DNA of 64,000 nucleotides. Origin: Paramecium pentaurelia. Its lineage: Eukaryota; Ciliophora; Oligohymenophorea; Peniculida; Parameciidae. Of the stretch, positions 40,401 through 51,875 are shown piece after piece. The first letter of the stretch is position 1, and every line of letters starts with the position of its first letter. Position numbers and translations under genes: made by a program. Below the pieces are notes generated by a model. It saw nothing but the letters and a program-made list of their open reading frames with translations, made no database searches and was not told the origin of the DNA. Where the stretch lies: positions 62,001 through 126,000 of the forward strand of contig CAJJDO010000138.1 in the NCBI GenBank assembly GCA_905183005.1, read 5' to 3'.

Positions 40401-42022
40401 ACTTGATAAATACAAGTATATGTTTTAATTTAAGAAAAATGATAATGATCAATCTTTAGAGATTAAATCTGATTGGTATATTGGATAACCATATGATCTT
40501 TTTGTTTTATGTGAATAATGTGGGGATTAAGTTTTGATTGAACCATAAATTGTTAAGAGTTCTAATGGATCTGATATGAAATTTGTAATATATGATGGTA
40601 CATAATTTGATAGTGATACTCTTGTTTATCAGGCAGATAAATCATTAATATTCTAACATAAAAATGGTTCATTTTTGAATAGAATCAATTTAGAAGCATC
40701 CCTTGGTGAAGGATAAAGATGTGAATTATTGACTGTTACAAAAGATAGTAAACATATTATAAGTACTGTTATTGGAATTGGTGATATTTATGTTTTAGTT
40801 AATGAATGTACTGGAACTAAATGTTAATAATATTAATAAGGAGAAGTTTCATTAGCTGGAGTAACATAAGCTATAAAAATGAGATTTGTATTTGGACGTA
40901 ATTTCATTGTTCTCAATACAGATCCTGTTAATTATTCTAAATTTGAAAGTAGTATTATTGTATACTCATTTAATACAAGTAATAATTAATTCACCATTCT
41001 TTCTTAAAAAGTAATCAATACAAAATATTTGGGTGCTACATCTTAAGTATAAATTGCTGATTTTTGTCATCTTACTGTTAGTGAATCTATATATGCTATC
41101 TTATTTACAGATATTACAAAAGGAGTTTGGATTGTTAATCTTGGTTCTAATGTTGATGGTTCAGTAACAGAATTAAATAAAGAATTATTAAATCTTAGAG
41201 GATATGAACATGATTAATATTATCTTTAAGATGATACACATTTCCATTAACTTAAAATATTATCTTAAGAATAATCTGATAAAATATTTAAGATTTAATT
41301 ATTAGTTACAACATCAAATGTTGCTAATTATATATTCTATTTTGAATTAGATATATCATCCAAAACTGGAGTTTCATATATTAAATAATCATTGAAATTA
41401 TAATAAATCCTATTTAATTATGGAGATTGGAAATCAGCCAATAAAATGTCATTTGCAGCCAATCATGTCTCTGTTGCTTATACAGATGGCAATGAAGTTG
41501 TCTTAGCTGTCTATTATATTGAAGTTAAAAAACTTGATGAAGTCAGAACAGTTCCATTTATCTATGGTATTAGAGCTGATTACAATTAACCATTACCAGC
41601 AGATTTTGCTATGATCATGTCATAATATTAAAATTAAGTAAATATTTTATATTATTTATATAGACTTATCTCTATGCCAATATTGAATATGATAGTTAAT
41701 TCTCTGAACATACTGTCTATAGATATACTATTAATGATAAACCAAAATTAATATTAAAAAATTGTATCACTCTAAAAGAATAAGATTTAGAAATCTATGC
41801 AGTTAATCATTTTGGAGCTGCATCTGGAAAAACAAGATTATGGGATTCTGATAATGTACCTGATGATGATGATTCTAGTAGGTAATAAATTATTCTAAAA
41901 CTAGTTCTAATTGGTGGTGGATTACATTAATTGTTATTTTCGGAGTTGCCATCCTTGGAGCAGGTGGATTCTTTTTGTACAAGAAATTTGGTAAAAAAGG
42001 AGTTGAACCTTTATTAGGTTGA
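37488..42022 (+). CDS. large type I membrane protein (cluster family)
   Basis: 1,468 residues after removing five introns (37558-37580, 37764-37791, 37910-37937, a 26-nt one near 41640 and a 23-nt one near 41880); the spliced length is an exact multiple of three. Signal peptide MTQFICVTILSAFFALLGQA is followed by Ser-Glu-Cys. The ectodomain has the family landmarks TIIVDC and NGELYVLDAFNGVYVLEL. The end is an acidic linker (DSDNVPDDDDSS), the helix NWWWITLIVIFGVAILGAGG and the tail FLYKKFGKKGVEPLLG. It is closest to the gene at 26539-31152, sharing the linker/helix intron and the NWWWITLIV block. Likely a surface protein; function unknown. Confidence 0.85.
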
Positions 42023-42332
42023 TTAATATAATAAAAATTATTAAATTTTATTTATCAAATAATTATTTTATATAAATTTATATAATCTTAGATTTTTATA
42101 TCTTAAATTTAAATAATTAAATATATTTAATTCTATTTTTTATTTTTAAAGAGTATTTATTAAATTATTTGATTTATGAATATGACATATTATAATTAAA
42201 TTCTCATTTAGATTAAAAAGAATTCTGACTCAATCAATAAGTAAAACAAATTAGAATTTTAAATATTTTAAATTATTGATTTAGTTTAAGAATAAGTAAT
42301 TGAAATAATGAATATATGTATATTTAGGTATA
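42023..42332. other. convergent intergenic region
   Basis: 310 bp, AT-rich, between the stops of the membrane-protein and DENN genes. Nothing recognised. Confidence 0.6.
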
Positions 42333-45306
42333 TCATTTTCTCGAAGCACTTTCTCCGTATATAATTTATTTAGTTTACACTACCTTCTTTATTTGAAGAG
42401 CTTTTAAGTTGTCATTTAAACAAACCTTAACTCCTTTTTATTTACTCTCTTTTTATTTAAAACAATATGATGCTTCTTCACTTTCATTTATAAATGGAAT
42501 GGGAAGCTTAAATAATCTAAAGTAAAAGATTAAATTCCAGAATTCAGTAGTTTTATAAAATTTCTAATCAAAAACTTTCAATTAATCTAATTAAAAGTGT
42601 AATTAATGAATATTTAGTATATCTAATTCTCCAACATCATCAATAGTCATTTTTGGAGTAAATTGATTACCACACCCTTTCTTTTTTGAACATTTGATTG
42701 TCTGACGTAAGTAAGTAGGCACAATCTTATGTAATATTTCTTCGATAGATATTAGTCTCTTACAATAAGGACATTCATTTAAAAATTAAAACTATTTGTC
42801 ATTCAAATCATCATATTAATGTAATTATACATGTTCCTTCTATTAGATGAAGTCTTAAATAATTGGAATTTCCTTCTTCAGATAAATTGCCAATTCATAA
42901 AATTCTTTACTATCTAACTAAGTCATATGTATAATTTGTAACCAAATTCTGTAGACTTATGTTTACAAGGCAGTTTATTTATTTCTAATATAATAGTAAG
43001 GAGTAAGATAAGGGAAAAATGATTATTTATTTCTTGTTTGAATTTATGAATTGTTTTGATCGTTTATATTAATTGTTTTGATATCTGCAAATATCTTGGT
43101 GTTATTATTTTCATTGACTTATTAGAAAGAAGCATTAAAATATGTAATATATGAAGTTAATTATCGATTAGATTGATTATTATCTATAAAAGAACATAAT
43201 AGTTAAGTTCTTGAGAAGATTTCCCAAAATTGACCTTTGATTGGATATTAAGATTGTTTCCTCTTTTAAAATGCAATGCTCCAATTTTTTTATTTGATAT
43301 CATAATCAAATGCATGATCTAGTATTTTCATATTAATCTTAAGAAAAATCTCTTTAATCATATTAGCATTTGCTTCATTGATATCTTATTTAAAAAAAGG
43401 TTCTAACTTTTTCTTTAATTTATCAAACAGAGGAAATTCAGGTGGAGGACAAACATGAAAAGCCACATTGTAATCCAAAATAAATTTATATCCTTCAGAT
43501 TCACAAGCTGGTTAAGGTAAAGTTTCTAGTAAGCCAACAATATATGGTTCTGGAGTTTCAATAATTTAGGAATTGTCGTAATTCAAATAGCAAATCAATA
43601 ATTTTTAATATTACAAAGGATAGATAAAGGTCATTAAAGCTTCAATAACATAACCAGGATTTAGAATAGAACTTGAACATAATCTAATTTTTCTTTCTGT
43701 TAAAACAGCAGTATACAGTTATATTATATTATCAACAGTAATATTACGCATAACATATTCAATTGATTTTAATTAACATGTTGGATATTTGATATGCTTT
43801 TAAAATAGAAATTATTGGTCATTTAATATTAATTTAAGGGAGATCTTTTCGAGATTAATAGAATACTTTAGTTATTAAATAACTCTTTCTATATATTACT
43901 AATAATTGATATTTATATTTGTTACTTCAATTTATGAATCATCTCTTATGGAATATAAGTAAGTCAATAATGATGAAAATTAGCTAGAGAAGTTCTAATA
44001 ACTTATTATAGCCATGACTTTTGGAATAAAAAGATTGGTATAATTGTCTAATTTAAGTTTCTATGCTTATTTTTTAGTCAATGGTTCATAATAACGTAAA
44101 CAATATATGTATATGAGATCACCTTTTGGAGATTACATTAATTAATAATAAGTAATCTAATTTTGATTTGGAAGTTGATTTGGTGTTTTTTATAAAATCT
44201 GAATTCCTTCTGGAATACAATAGTTACTAATTGAAGGATTGTCATTAAATAAATTTTAATTATGTTTCTGTTTTTATGATTCCTTATAACAAAATGGATA
44301 TAAATCAAGTATTTCAGGAGTATAGGTTTATTCTAATGGTGGTTTTTCTATGAATAATATATATAAGGATTTGTTTACATCTAATTATTGATAATTGTTT
44401 CTTGCTAAATGAACTAAATTGTACAATATCTTATAAATCATGATTTGGATCATAGTCTTCCAAAACTAAGTTTATTATTGGAACATAATCTGTTTTTCTA
44501 GTATAACACAGTACATAGCATATATTTTATTCAGATAAATAAGGACTGATATCAAAGCGTTCTTAATCTTTGATTAGACCCCAATCTGTGATTTGAATTG
44601 ATTTCATTACATCAGCCTATTTCATAATTGGGCATAAACTGTATTTGTATTTAAATTAGATTTGACTTTCTCTAACTTCTACATTAATAAATGCAATATT
44701 AGTAATTGGATCTTTATTTGGTTCATTATAAATGCAGAGTAGAAATAATTTCTCATTTCCCAAGATATCTAATGATTCCTATAATATTATGTTTTGTTCA
44801 TTAAAAAGGGTCTTACATTTTTTTTCATTTAACTAAATTGATGTCAACAACCCTATTAAATATCCACTCTACATTACTTCTTTAATTTTTCATCATTGGA
44901 ATCAATTTCTCTCCCAATCCAACTAAACAATAATTTAAAATCAGATTCTAAGCATTTTCTTAATTTTGTTACATAAAAATAAAATTATTACTTCAATTCA
45001 AAAGCTAATTCATAATCTAATCTTTCAAAATTTCTAGAAATCTTTATTTCATATACACCTATGAATATACTACATAAATCCTTTCAATTTCTGAATATCA
45101 ACTTCTATCAATTCATTTTCCCAATCAACAACAACTTATAAAATATAATTTAAAACATTAAAAATTAAATATGATTGATCTATTCTTCTTATTGTTTATG
45201 CCCTTCTCTTTTCTATGATTATTAAATTAGAAAAGTTTGTAAAAGTATTATATCTAGGAGGTTAAAATTCTCTAACAATTTTATAATTATATATTAAATT
45301 GATCAT
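42333..45306 (-). CDS. DENN-domain protein with C-terminal zinc ribbon
   Basis: About 982 residues with at least one intron (25 nt, starting GTG) near the N-terminus. The central DENN core is clear: LTERKIRLCSSSILNPGYV, then ALMTFIYPLQYQKLL and ETPEPYIVGLLE. The downstream dDENN part shows GQFWEIFSRTQLLCSFID. Near the C-terminus four cysteines (CPYCKR...KCSKKKGCGNQFTPKM) form a zinc-ribbon-like unit similar to that at the end of DENND4 proteins. DENN domains act as nucleotide exchange factors for Rab GTPases in membrane traffic. The substrate Rab cannot be told. Start chosen at 45306, the first Met after an in-frame TGA. Confidence 0.85.
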
Positions 45307-45549
45307 GAATATAAGATGTATAAAGATTCATTACTTTAGTAAGTCTTAAACATATCTTTTATCAATCTCAAAATAAACTATATAAATTATCCATTGTTGA
45401 CAACATTAATTTTCATAATCAAATATATATAAATATAAAGAAGTATAATACACATTAGAAATTGAAGATTAATCAACTCAACAAACTCTCTAAATAATTA
45501 TAATATATATATATATAACTCTATTTGATTGTTTAATTGAGAGTATAAA
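45307..45549. promoter_or_regulatory. divergent intergenic/promoter region
   Basis: 243 bp between the divergent DENN gene and the coiled-coil gene. AT-rich, with a TATATATATATA run near 45507-45519. No specific element recognised. Confidence 0.4.
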
Positions 45550-46296
45550 ATGAATAGATTCATCATTTTTATATAATTATTAATGCAAGATTAAGTTGTT
45601 AAGCCCATCTATTTGTCTATCAATCAATTGACTGAACTATTCAATAATTCTCTATAAGATTCCTCAACCTTAGAGGATCCTCATAATAACTAAAACCATA
45701 TTCCAAATTAAGATTCATTTGCTGATTTGCCTCTAGAATTTAGTTTTTCTGCTTTACATTTGATTAATTCCCAAAAAATAATAAATGATAGTTAAAATAA
45801 TGACAAGCCTCCAACTAATGTTTTAGTTAGCAAAGAATAATATTAATTGATAATGTTGAAGATGGAGTAGAATCGAAAATTAAGTGAATAATATTAAAAA
45901 ATGATCAAAGAAAATCAAGAATAAATCTAAAATCATAAATTACTTGAAGATTAGAATGCTGCAATGTTAGATTAAAACTTTTAAATAAAAAGAGAAATAT
46001 AAGAAATGAAACAAAAATTATTGATTTGTTAAAGTGCTATACCTTTAAGAAAGGACAAATAAATAATCTAATTAAGGAATCAATATAAAGAACTTTAAGC
46101 AAAACTAGCTGAAAAATGTGAAACATAATAATCAACAATTCTTACTGAAAATAGTACTGCAGACTCAGATAAATCAAATTCCTATTATTGTAATACAAGT
46201 AGACTAGTAAGAGTCGATCAAAGCTCTTCTCATCATTAAACAAAAAAACCTTATAGAAGCAGAAACAATTCTTTTGTTAAAATCGTTAAAAATTGA
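45550..46296 (+). CDS. coiled-coil protein, hypothetical
   Basis: 248 residues, no intron. Residues ~95-190 are a Gln/Lys/Glu/Leu-rich coiled coil (QLIMLKMEQNRKLSEQYQKM). The N-terminal third is polar, and the C-terminus is Ser- and Arg-rich (RRVDQ-like, then KKPYRSRNNSFVKIVKN). An internal Met (MQDQVV, residue 12) is an alternative start. No family recognised. Confidence 0.6.
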
Positions 46297-47542
46297 TTGT
46301 CATTTTTGTATTTATTTGACTTCTTTTTTCGTAGAATATTTTTATCTATTTCAAACAACAATTTAAACATATTTCTCAATAATAAAATATTAGAAAATTT
46401 GATATTATTTTATCTATATATTTTATATAATCAAATTTTAAATAGAATAATAATGGCTAATAAATAACAAAAACTTGAGTTTTAGAGTTCAGTCAAATAT
46501 GGATTATATTCAATTTATTAATTATGTGTTAATCTAAATATATAAGATTATATTAATTACTTCATAATGGAATTTAACAAAATTTAATTTTTTTTAATTA
46601 TTGTAAATAGGAAATATAAATAGTGAATATATATAAAAAAGAAAGTATTTAATCTTATGATTTTTGTCTATCTATATATTCATAATTTAGAATAAATCTA
46701 GTTAAATAAAATTATTATAATTTCGAAGTTTCAAATCAAATATAATCTGTTAAATGATAGTAAAGTAATTTATACTAAATAATCAAGAATCTTAAAATTA
46801 TACTTTATTGATTTTAGATAATTGATAAAACCTATATATAAATTATGTTATTTACTAATAAGATTTCTAATAAATAAAAGATCTAGAAATTGTAATTTCA
46901 AGCTTTTGATAATATTAATACTACAATTTTATAAAAAATACTTAATTTTTTAAAGGCTAAAATTATTTGTCTTAGTTAAAAAATTTGTGTGCTTCTTAAA
47001 ATTTAATTGCTCATATATTTATAATTATTTCATTAAAGGGAAGTTAAAGGAGAATGTATTATTTAAATTAAACTATCTATTTTTTACATTGCCATTAATC
47101 CTAAAAAAAGAAAGATATAAAGGCTTATTATTTATAAAGATATAACCAGAATCAAATTATTTATCAACATTTTTTCTAAATTAAAATTATTATTTTCTAT
47201 AAAATAACATTCTTTAGTTTCTTGAATTTGATACTATATAACTTTTACCTTTATTTAAATAAATAATAAGTGTATAAGTCAAATTATATTTATAATATCT
47301 GATGTATCAATCAATTTCTCTTTTTAAAATTAAAGCAATGATATATGCAAATTTATTAAAACATTTTTTTGATAAAAAATAAAATAAACTTTTAAAGAAG
47401 TTTAAAACAAATTCCCATTTTAGAAATTACCTAAACTATGTTTTGAATATTGAATATCATATAATGGACTAATTTAAATGTTTGTTAGAATCAATAGAAA
47501 GTGAAGGTCTGTATTCTACATAAATAGTTAATAATATAATTA
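46297..47542. other. long gene-free stretch
   Basis: About 1.25 kb of very AT-rich sequence. A short ORF from 46454 (MANKQQKLEFQSS..., about 54 residues) is the only candidate and has no recognisable content. No RNA gene or repeat seen. Confidence 0.5.
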
Positions 47543-49147
47543 TCATCTTTTGAAGGTTCTTTTTTTACAACCTGGAATGTGTCTTTCAGCTGCTTATTCA
47601 CTGAATTTACGACCACAAGCAGGACATTCAACTAAGTCATCTTAAGGTTAAATTTCTACAGTTCCTCCTTATTTTACTGCACTTATCATTTATCTAAATG
47701 CTTCTGATTATTTTTTCCATTTTGGATCTCCATTTTAAGCCATTTATTTTTTTTTTTCAATTATTTTATCTTTAACCTACCCTTACTTTTCTAATTTGGC
47801 TTATTCTTAATTAACTTATCTATGTGCTTTTGAATTGAATTCTTTTCTTTTTGATTAAAATACCTTTTTACATACTTTAATGTGTTTATCTAAGGCATTT
47901 TCTTTGAATCTTCTACCACACCCTTCTGGACATTCTTGTAAATCAGCATCATCATCATCTTCAGGAGGTGGAATTTGATTTGTTTGATTTTTCTTAGCAA
48001 CAGCAGGCAATTCATCAATAGGATTAAATGCTTTAGTATTATTTTAATTATATGATGGCTATTATTAAGGTTATTGTTATTTTCTTGGTTAAGGTTTGTT
48101 ATATTATTCTGGTATTTCTTAAATTTACTTTTATTATTCAGGGATAGGATCATATTATCTTTCAAATGGCCTTTCTCTTTTTTCGAGTAGAGGTTAAGAA
48201 TTGTGTTGAGAATATTTCAATTATTAAGATGCCTATTGTTACTTGAGTGGAGATAAAGACTAAGTGTTCTAATTATAATTATATTAATTTTATGAAGATT
48301 ATTATTATTAGTTTTATTAAGTATTAATATTCTGATTCCCATATAGATTGTATTAGTTATATTGATTAGACTGAGAAGATAATTATTACAAATTTTAATT
48401 ATAATTCTAATTATTATTATTATAAGGATTATTTTAGTTTGTATTTTGCCATTATAAATTATTGTTATAAAGACCATTATTCAAGTAATTGTTGTTGTTG
48501 TAATTCATATAATCATTTTTATTTTGCAATGAAATTGGTTATTATGTGAAATCATAATTGTTATTTTATTAATATCCATAGGTTTATTATTTCTTGGCTA
48601 AGATATCATCATAATATTTAGGGGGTTATTGTATTAATTATTATTATTATTGCCTTTTATTTAATTATTGTTCATAATAGCTCTAAGGAGAATTATAAGT
48701 GTTTAAGTTACTACTCTTTTTATATGGGTCATCTTTGTATTTTTGAAGTTAATCATAGTAGTTGAGTCTATTAATTGCATTCATACCTAGATAGGGATCA
48801 TTTCGAATAGGATTTTGAGGTGGAAGTACTTATTGTTGTTTATATTGCTATAATTATTGATAATTAAGAGTGCGTGGATCAGTTATCTTTGGCTATGAAT
48901 TGGATTGGATTTGCTATTACTATTGTTGTTTCATAGTGTAAAAGTCATAGTCACTTTTAGGATAAAGAGGTGATTGTGATGGTTTGGTAGGTTGTGTGTG
49001 GGGATAACCGTCTAGTTACTGATTGGTTCCTTATTACCAAGTATCACGATTGCTCATCTTTGCCTTGAGTAGTTTTAGCTAGTTTGAGACTTACTCATTT
49101 GATACAGCCATCTGACCTGTACGAGAAAGGTTGGATCCCTAATACAT
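47543..49147 (-). CDS. ZC2HC1-type C2HC zinc-finger protein with Gln/Asn-rich N-terminus
   Basis: 534 residues in a single exon. The first ~380 residues are rich in Gln, Asn, Tyr and Pro. Two C2HC fingers follow near residues 403-425 and 506-525: CPEGCGRRFKENALDKHIKV ending in CKK, and CPACGRKFSEQAAERHIPGC. Between them is NGDPKWKKQSEAFRQMISAV with a Gly-rich end, the same helix-then-finger order as in ZC2HC1 proteins. The first finger has three residues between its first two cysteines rather than two. An 11-A run is in frame when counted exactly. ZC2HC1 proteins are poorly characterised. ATG 49145-49147 is the first Met; others lie at residues 13 and 30. Confidence 0.82.
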
Positions 49148-49303
49148 TTTATTATAATTAAAATGGGAAATATGATATTCATCATTAAATTATCACAATG
49201 TTTTTGGAATTTCAATTTTACTAATCTTGTAATCATTGAGCAATTAACATAATATCCAATTATTTGAGAAGACGTAGTTCTTTAATATAAATATTATATA
49301 TTA

Positions 49304-49558
49304 ATGCAATCCAATGATTCTAGCAGAAGAAGATTGTTTTTACGTTCTCTCGCAGCTGAAGAGCCATAGAAAATGCAAAATATGTAAGAGATTAACTCTC
49401 TATTATAAGCTCAGCTAATGGATCTTTAGTACTTAGCTAATTTCGTCTTAATTCTAAAGGTCTTACCTTTACAAAAAGTATATATTATATTCAAACCTAT
49501 TAGACATCACATATATGGAATCAAAACACTTTAAGGATCTTAAATTGGAAGATTTTGA
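49304..49558 (+). CDS. small ORF overlapping the kinase start
   Basis: 84 residues (MQSNDSSRRRLFLRSLAAEE...) from ATG 49304 to TGA 49556, in a different frame from the kinase it overlaps. The first ~55 residues are helical and protein-like (INSLLQAQLMDLQYLANFVL). A 26-nt intron-like segment at 49478-49503 does not join it to the kinase frame. It may be a small gene, an upstream ORF of the kinase or a missed exon. Confidence 0.35.
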
Positions 49559-50465
49559 AATAGTCTGTAAATTAGGATAAGGAAATTATGGTAGTGTTGA
49601 GAAAGTACTTCACAAACCTACACATGATTATTATGCTTTAAAGGTATTATTATTATATTTTATTCATATAGAAAATACATTATGTTAGTAATGATGTTTA
49701 GGAGTCATTATTGAAGAAAGAATTAAAGGCACTTATTGATTGCAATTCATAATATGTTGTTTAATGTTATGGTGCATTTTATTCTAAAGGAGAAATCTAC
49801 ATTGTTATGGAGTATATGGACATGGGATCTTTGTAGATAATATTAGAAAAAACTAAAAAAATACCAGAATCCATTACTATGTTGATAATCAAAGAAGTAC
49901 TTTAAGGTCTTGATTATTTGCATACAAACAAACATATTATACATAGAGACATCAAACCTCACAATATACTAATCAATAAAAAGGGAGAAGTTAAAATTGG
50001 TGATTTTGGAATTTGTTCTGTTAGTGAGAATTCAGATTAGAAATTTGATACATTTATTGGTACTATTTAATACATGTCTCCTGAAAGACTAAATGGAGAA
50101 GAATATGGTTATGATTGTGATATTTGGAGTGTTGGCATGATGACTATGTAATGTATTACAGGTCTTTTACCATTTGAATTTGATGCCAAAAAAATGAGTA
50201 TGATAGAATACATTTAAATGAGCAAGAATTTCAAAATTGATGATTACTTTCATTAACACAAACATGCTATATCAGAAAATACTATTTACTTCATTTCTAG
50301 ATGGTAATTTCATTATTTATATTATCTTTTATTAGTCTCTAACAGGAACCAAAGGATAGAACAAAAGCTTAAGAATTATTGTTAACAAAGGCAATCAAGT
50401 ATACATAATCTCTCAAAATTGATGTCTTTAAATAATGGTTACAGTTGTCTATAGAGGAAATTTGA
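49515..50465 (+). CDS. serine/threonine protein kinase, MAP2K (STE7)-like
   Basis: 296 residues, introns of 28 and 32 nt, spliced length divisible by three. A nearly bare kinase domain with all core motifs: glycine loop LGQGNYGSV (residues ~19-27), lysine in YYALKKI, catalytic loop HIIHRDIKPHNIL, magnesium motif IGDFG, then TFIGTIQYMSPERLNG and DIWSVGMM, and the closing arginine in DRTKAQELL. The GT-x-x-YMSPER block and the MEYMDMGSL hinge are typical of MAP2Ks. The activation segment (SVSENSDQKFDTF) holds serines that could be phosphorylated by an upstream kinase. No docking or regulatory domain is seen. It is followed 43 bp later by a small gene on the same strand. Confidence 0.88.
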
Positions 50466-50508
50466 ATTTACTTGTTATTTGATCATTACTTATTTATAAT
50501 TAACAGAA

Positions 50509-51032
50509 ATGAATCAGCCTCAACGGAGTCTTTCAAATTTAGGAATGTCTAAATCTCGTATTCTTTTTATCATCTATATAGAGACTATATACCAGAATAG
50601 AATAGGACATCAAGTGCATTCTATAAAAGAGATGAATAAAGTAGATTAGATTAGTAATTGGCCAGATATGAAGAATTCAAGAGAAACTACAAGCGAAATG
50701 AATTAAAATATTCTTATTACTAACAATATCCTAGAGATATGAATTAATCCTTAGTAGAAGAACGATACTAGAATTCCTACAATTATCGACCCAATTAAAA
50801 TACTAAGCATTTATAAACACAGTAATATGAATATGATAGAGATATTTACAAAAAGGAAAATAAATATGATTCACCCATTAGAGTTGAACTAAGCTATACT
50901 GCTCCTAGTAGTGCAAAAAAAGGAGTTATTTCTGACACAGCTGCTTATTTAAGAGAAAGAGAGAAAATCATGAATTCTTTTATGACTCAAGAAGAAATTC
51001 AAAGAATCAAAAGAATTTACTATAGAAAATGA
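50509..51032 (+). CDS. small hypothetical protein, Tyr/Gln/Arg-rich
   Basis: 165 residues with one inferred 26-nt intron that ends in GAG. The 24-nt alternative puts the reading into a frame that stops early. The sequence is charged and rich in Tyr, Gln, Asn and Arg (QQLARYEEFKRNYKRNELKY), ending in a helical block (AAYLREREKIMNSFMTQEEI, then KRIYYRK). No family recognised; a small structural protein is conceivable. Confidence 0.55.
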
Positions 51033-51875
51033 TACAGTCAGAAGTCAATATTACTGAATCCATATATAATATAAATATAATCATTTTAGTATGTTATGGA
51101 ATTATTTAATTTTTATTTACTTTCTTAGAATATTAATTATTAATTAACAGAAATATGATATTATTTTGGAATAATTTGTCATATATCTTAATCTTCATAT
51201 ATTTATAAATCAGTCATTCAAAGAAATAATAGGAATCTTAAGATAATAATTTAATACTTTATTTATTCTTTTTATTATTAAAAATTCTTATTCTAATAAA
51301 CAAATATTATGAATTAAATTATTTCATTTGCAAAAAAAGTATATTATATTTAGATTTAAAACAATAACAAAATATATGTCGTCTGAATATAAAGTTCTTA
51401 AGAAATGAAAAAGAAGAATTGAGAAATGTGTAAAAATAAACCCAAAAAATTAATGTTTAATTACCAGATCGAAGAATTCTGAATTCAAAAATATAAATTT
51501 GATAGATTAATAAGCTTGTAAATAAATAGCTGATATATTTACAAATAATAGTTTTTATTTTTAGGCATTCACAATTCAATCTAGGAAAATTTCAAAGCTG
51601 GATGAGTAATATGTTTAATGTTTAATCTTTGTTAATTATTATACATAATCTAATAAATAATATAAGAATATGTTAAATATAAGCATAATTAATGAATATA
51701 AAACTAGATAATCATATTAATTAAATTTGAAAACAGAGAAAATATAGAAAATTCTTTATTTTATAAATTTAGATTTATTTATCTTTATTTATTATAAGGA
51801 AATAATTATTTAAACACTTTTTAATAAAATATGAATTTAATGTTAATAATTTTGAACATTTATTTTGGTATATCA
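51033..51875. other. gene-free stretch
   Basis: About 840 bp of AT-rich convergent intergenic sequence. Only very short open frames interrupted by TGA. Nothing recognised. Confidence 0.55.

Noticed and set aside
47740..47765. Apparent frameshift at an A-run in the ZC2HC1-like gene
   Set aside because: Exact count is 11 A on the coding strand, which keeps one open frame of 535 codons.
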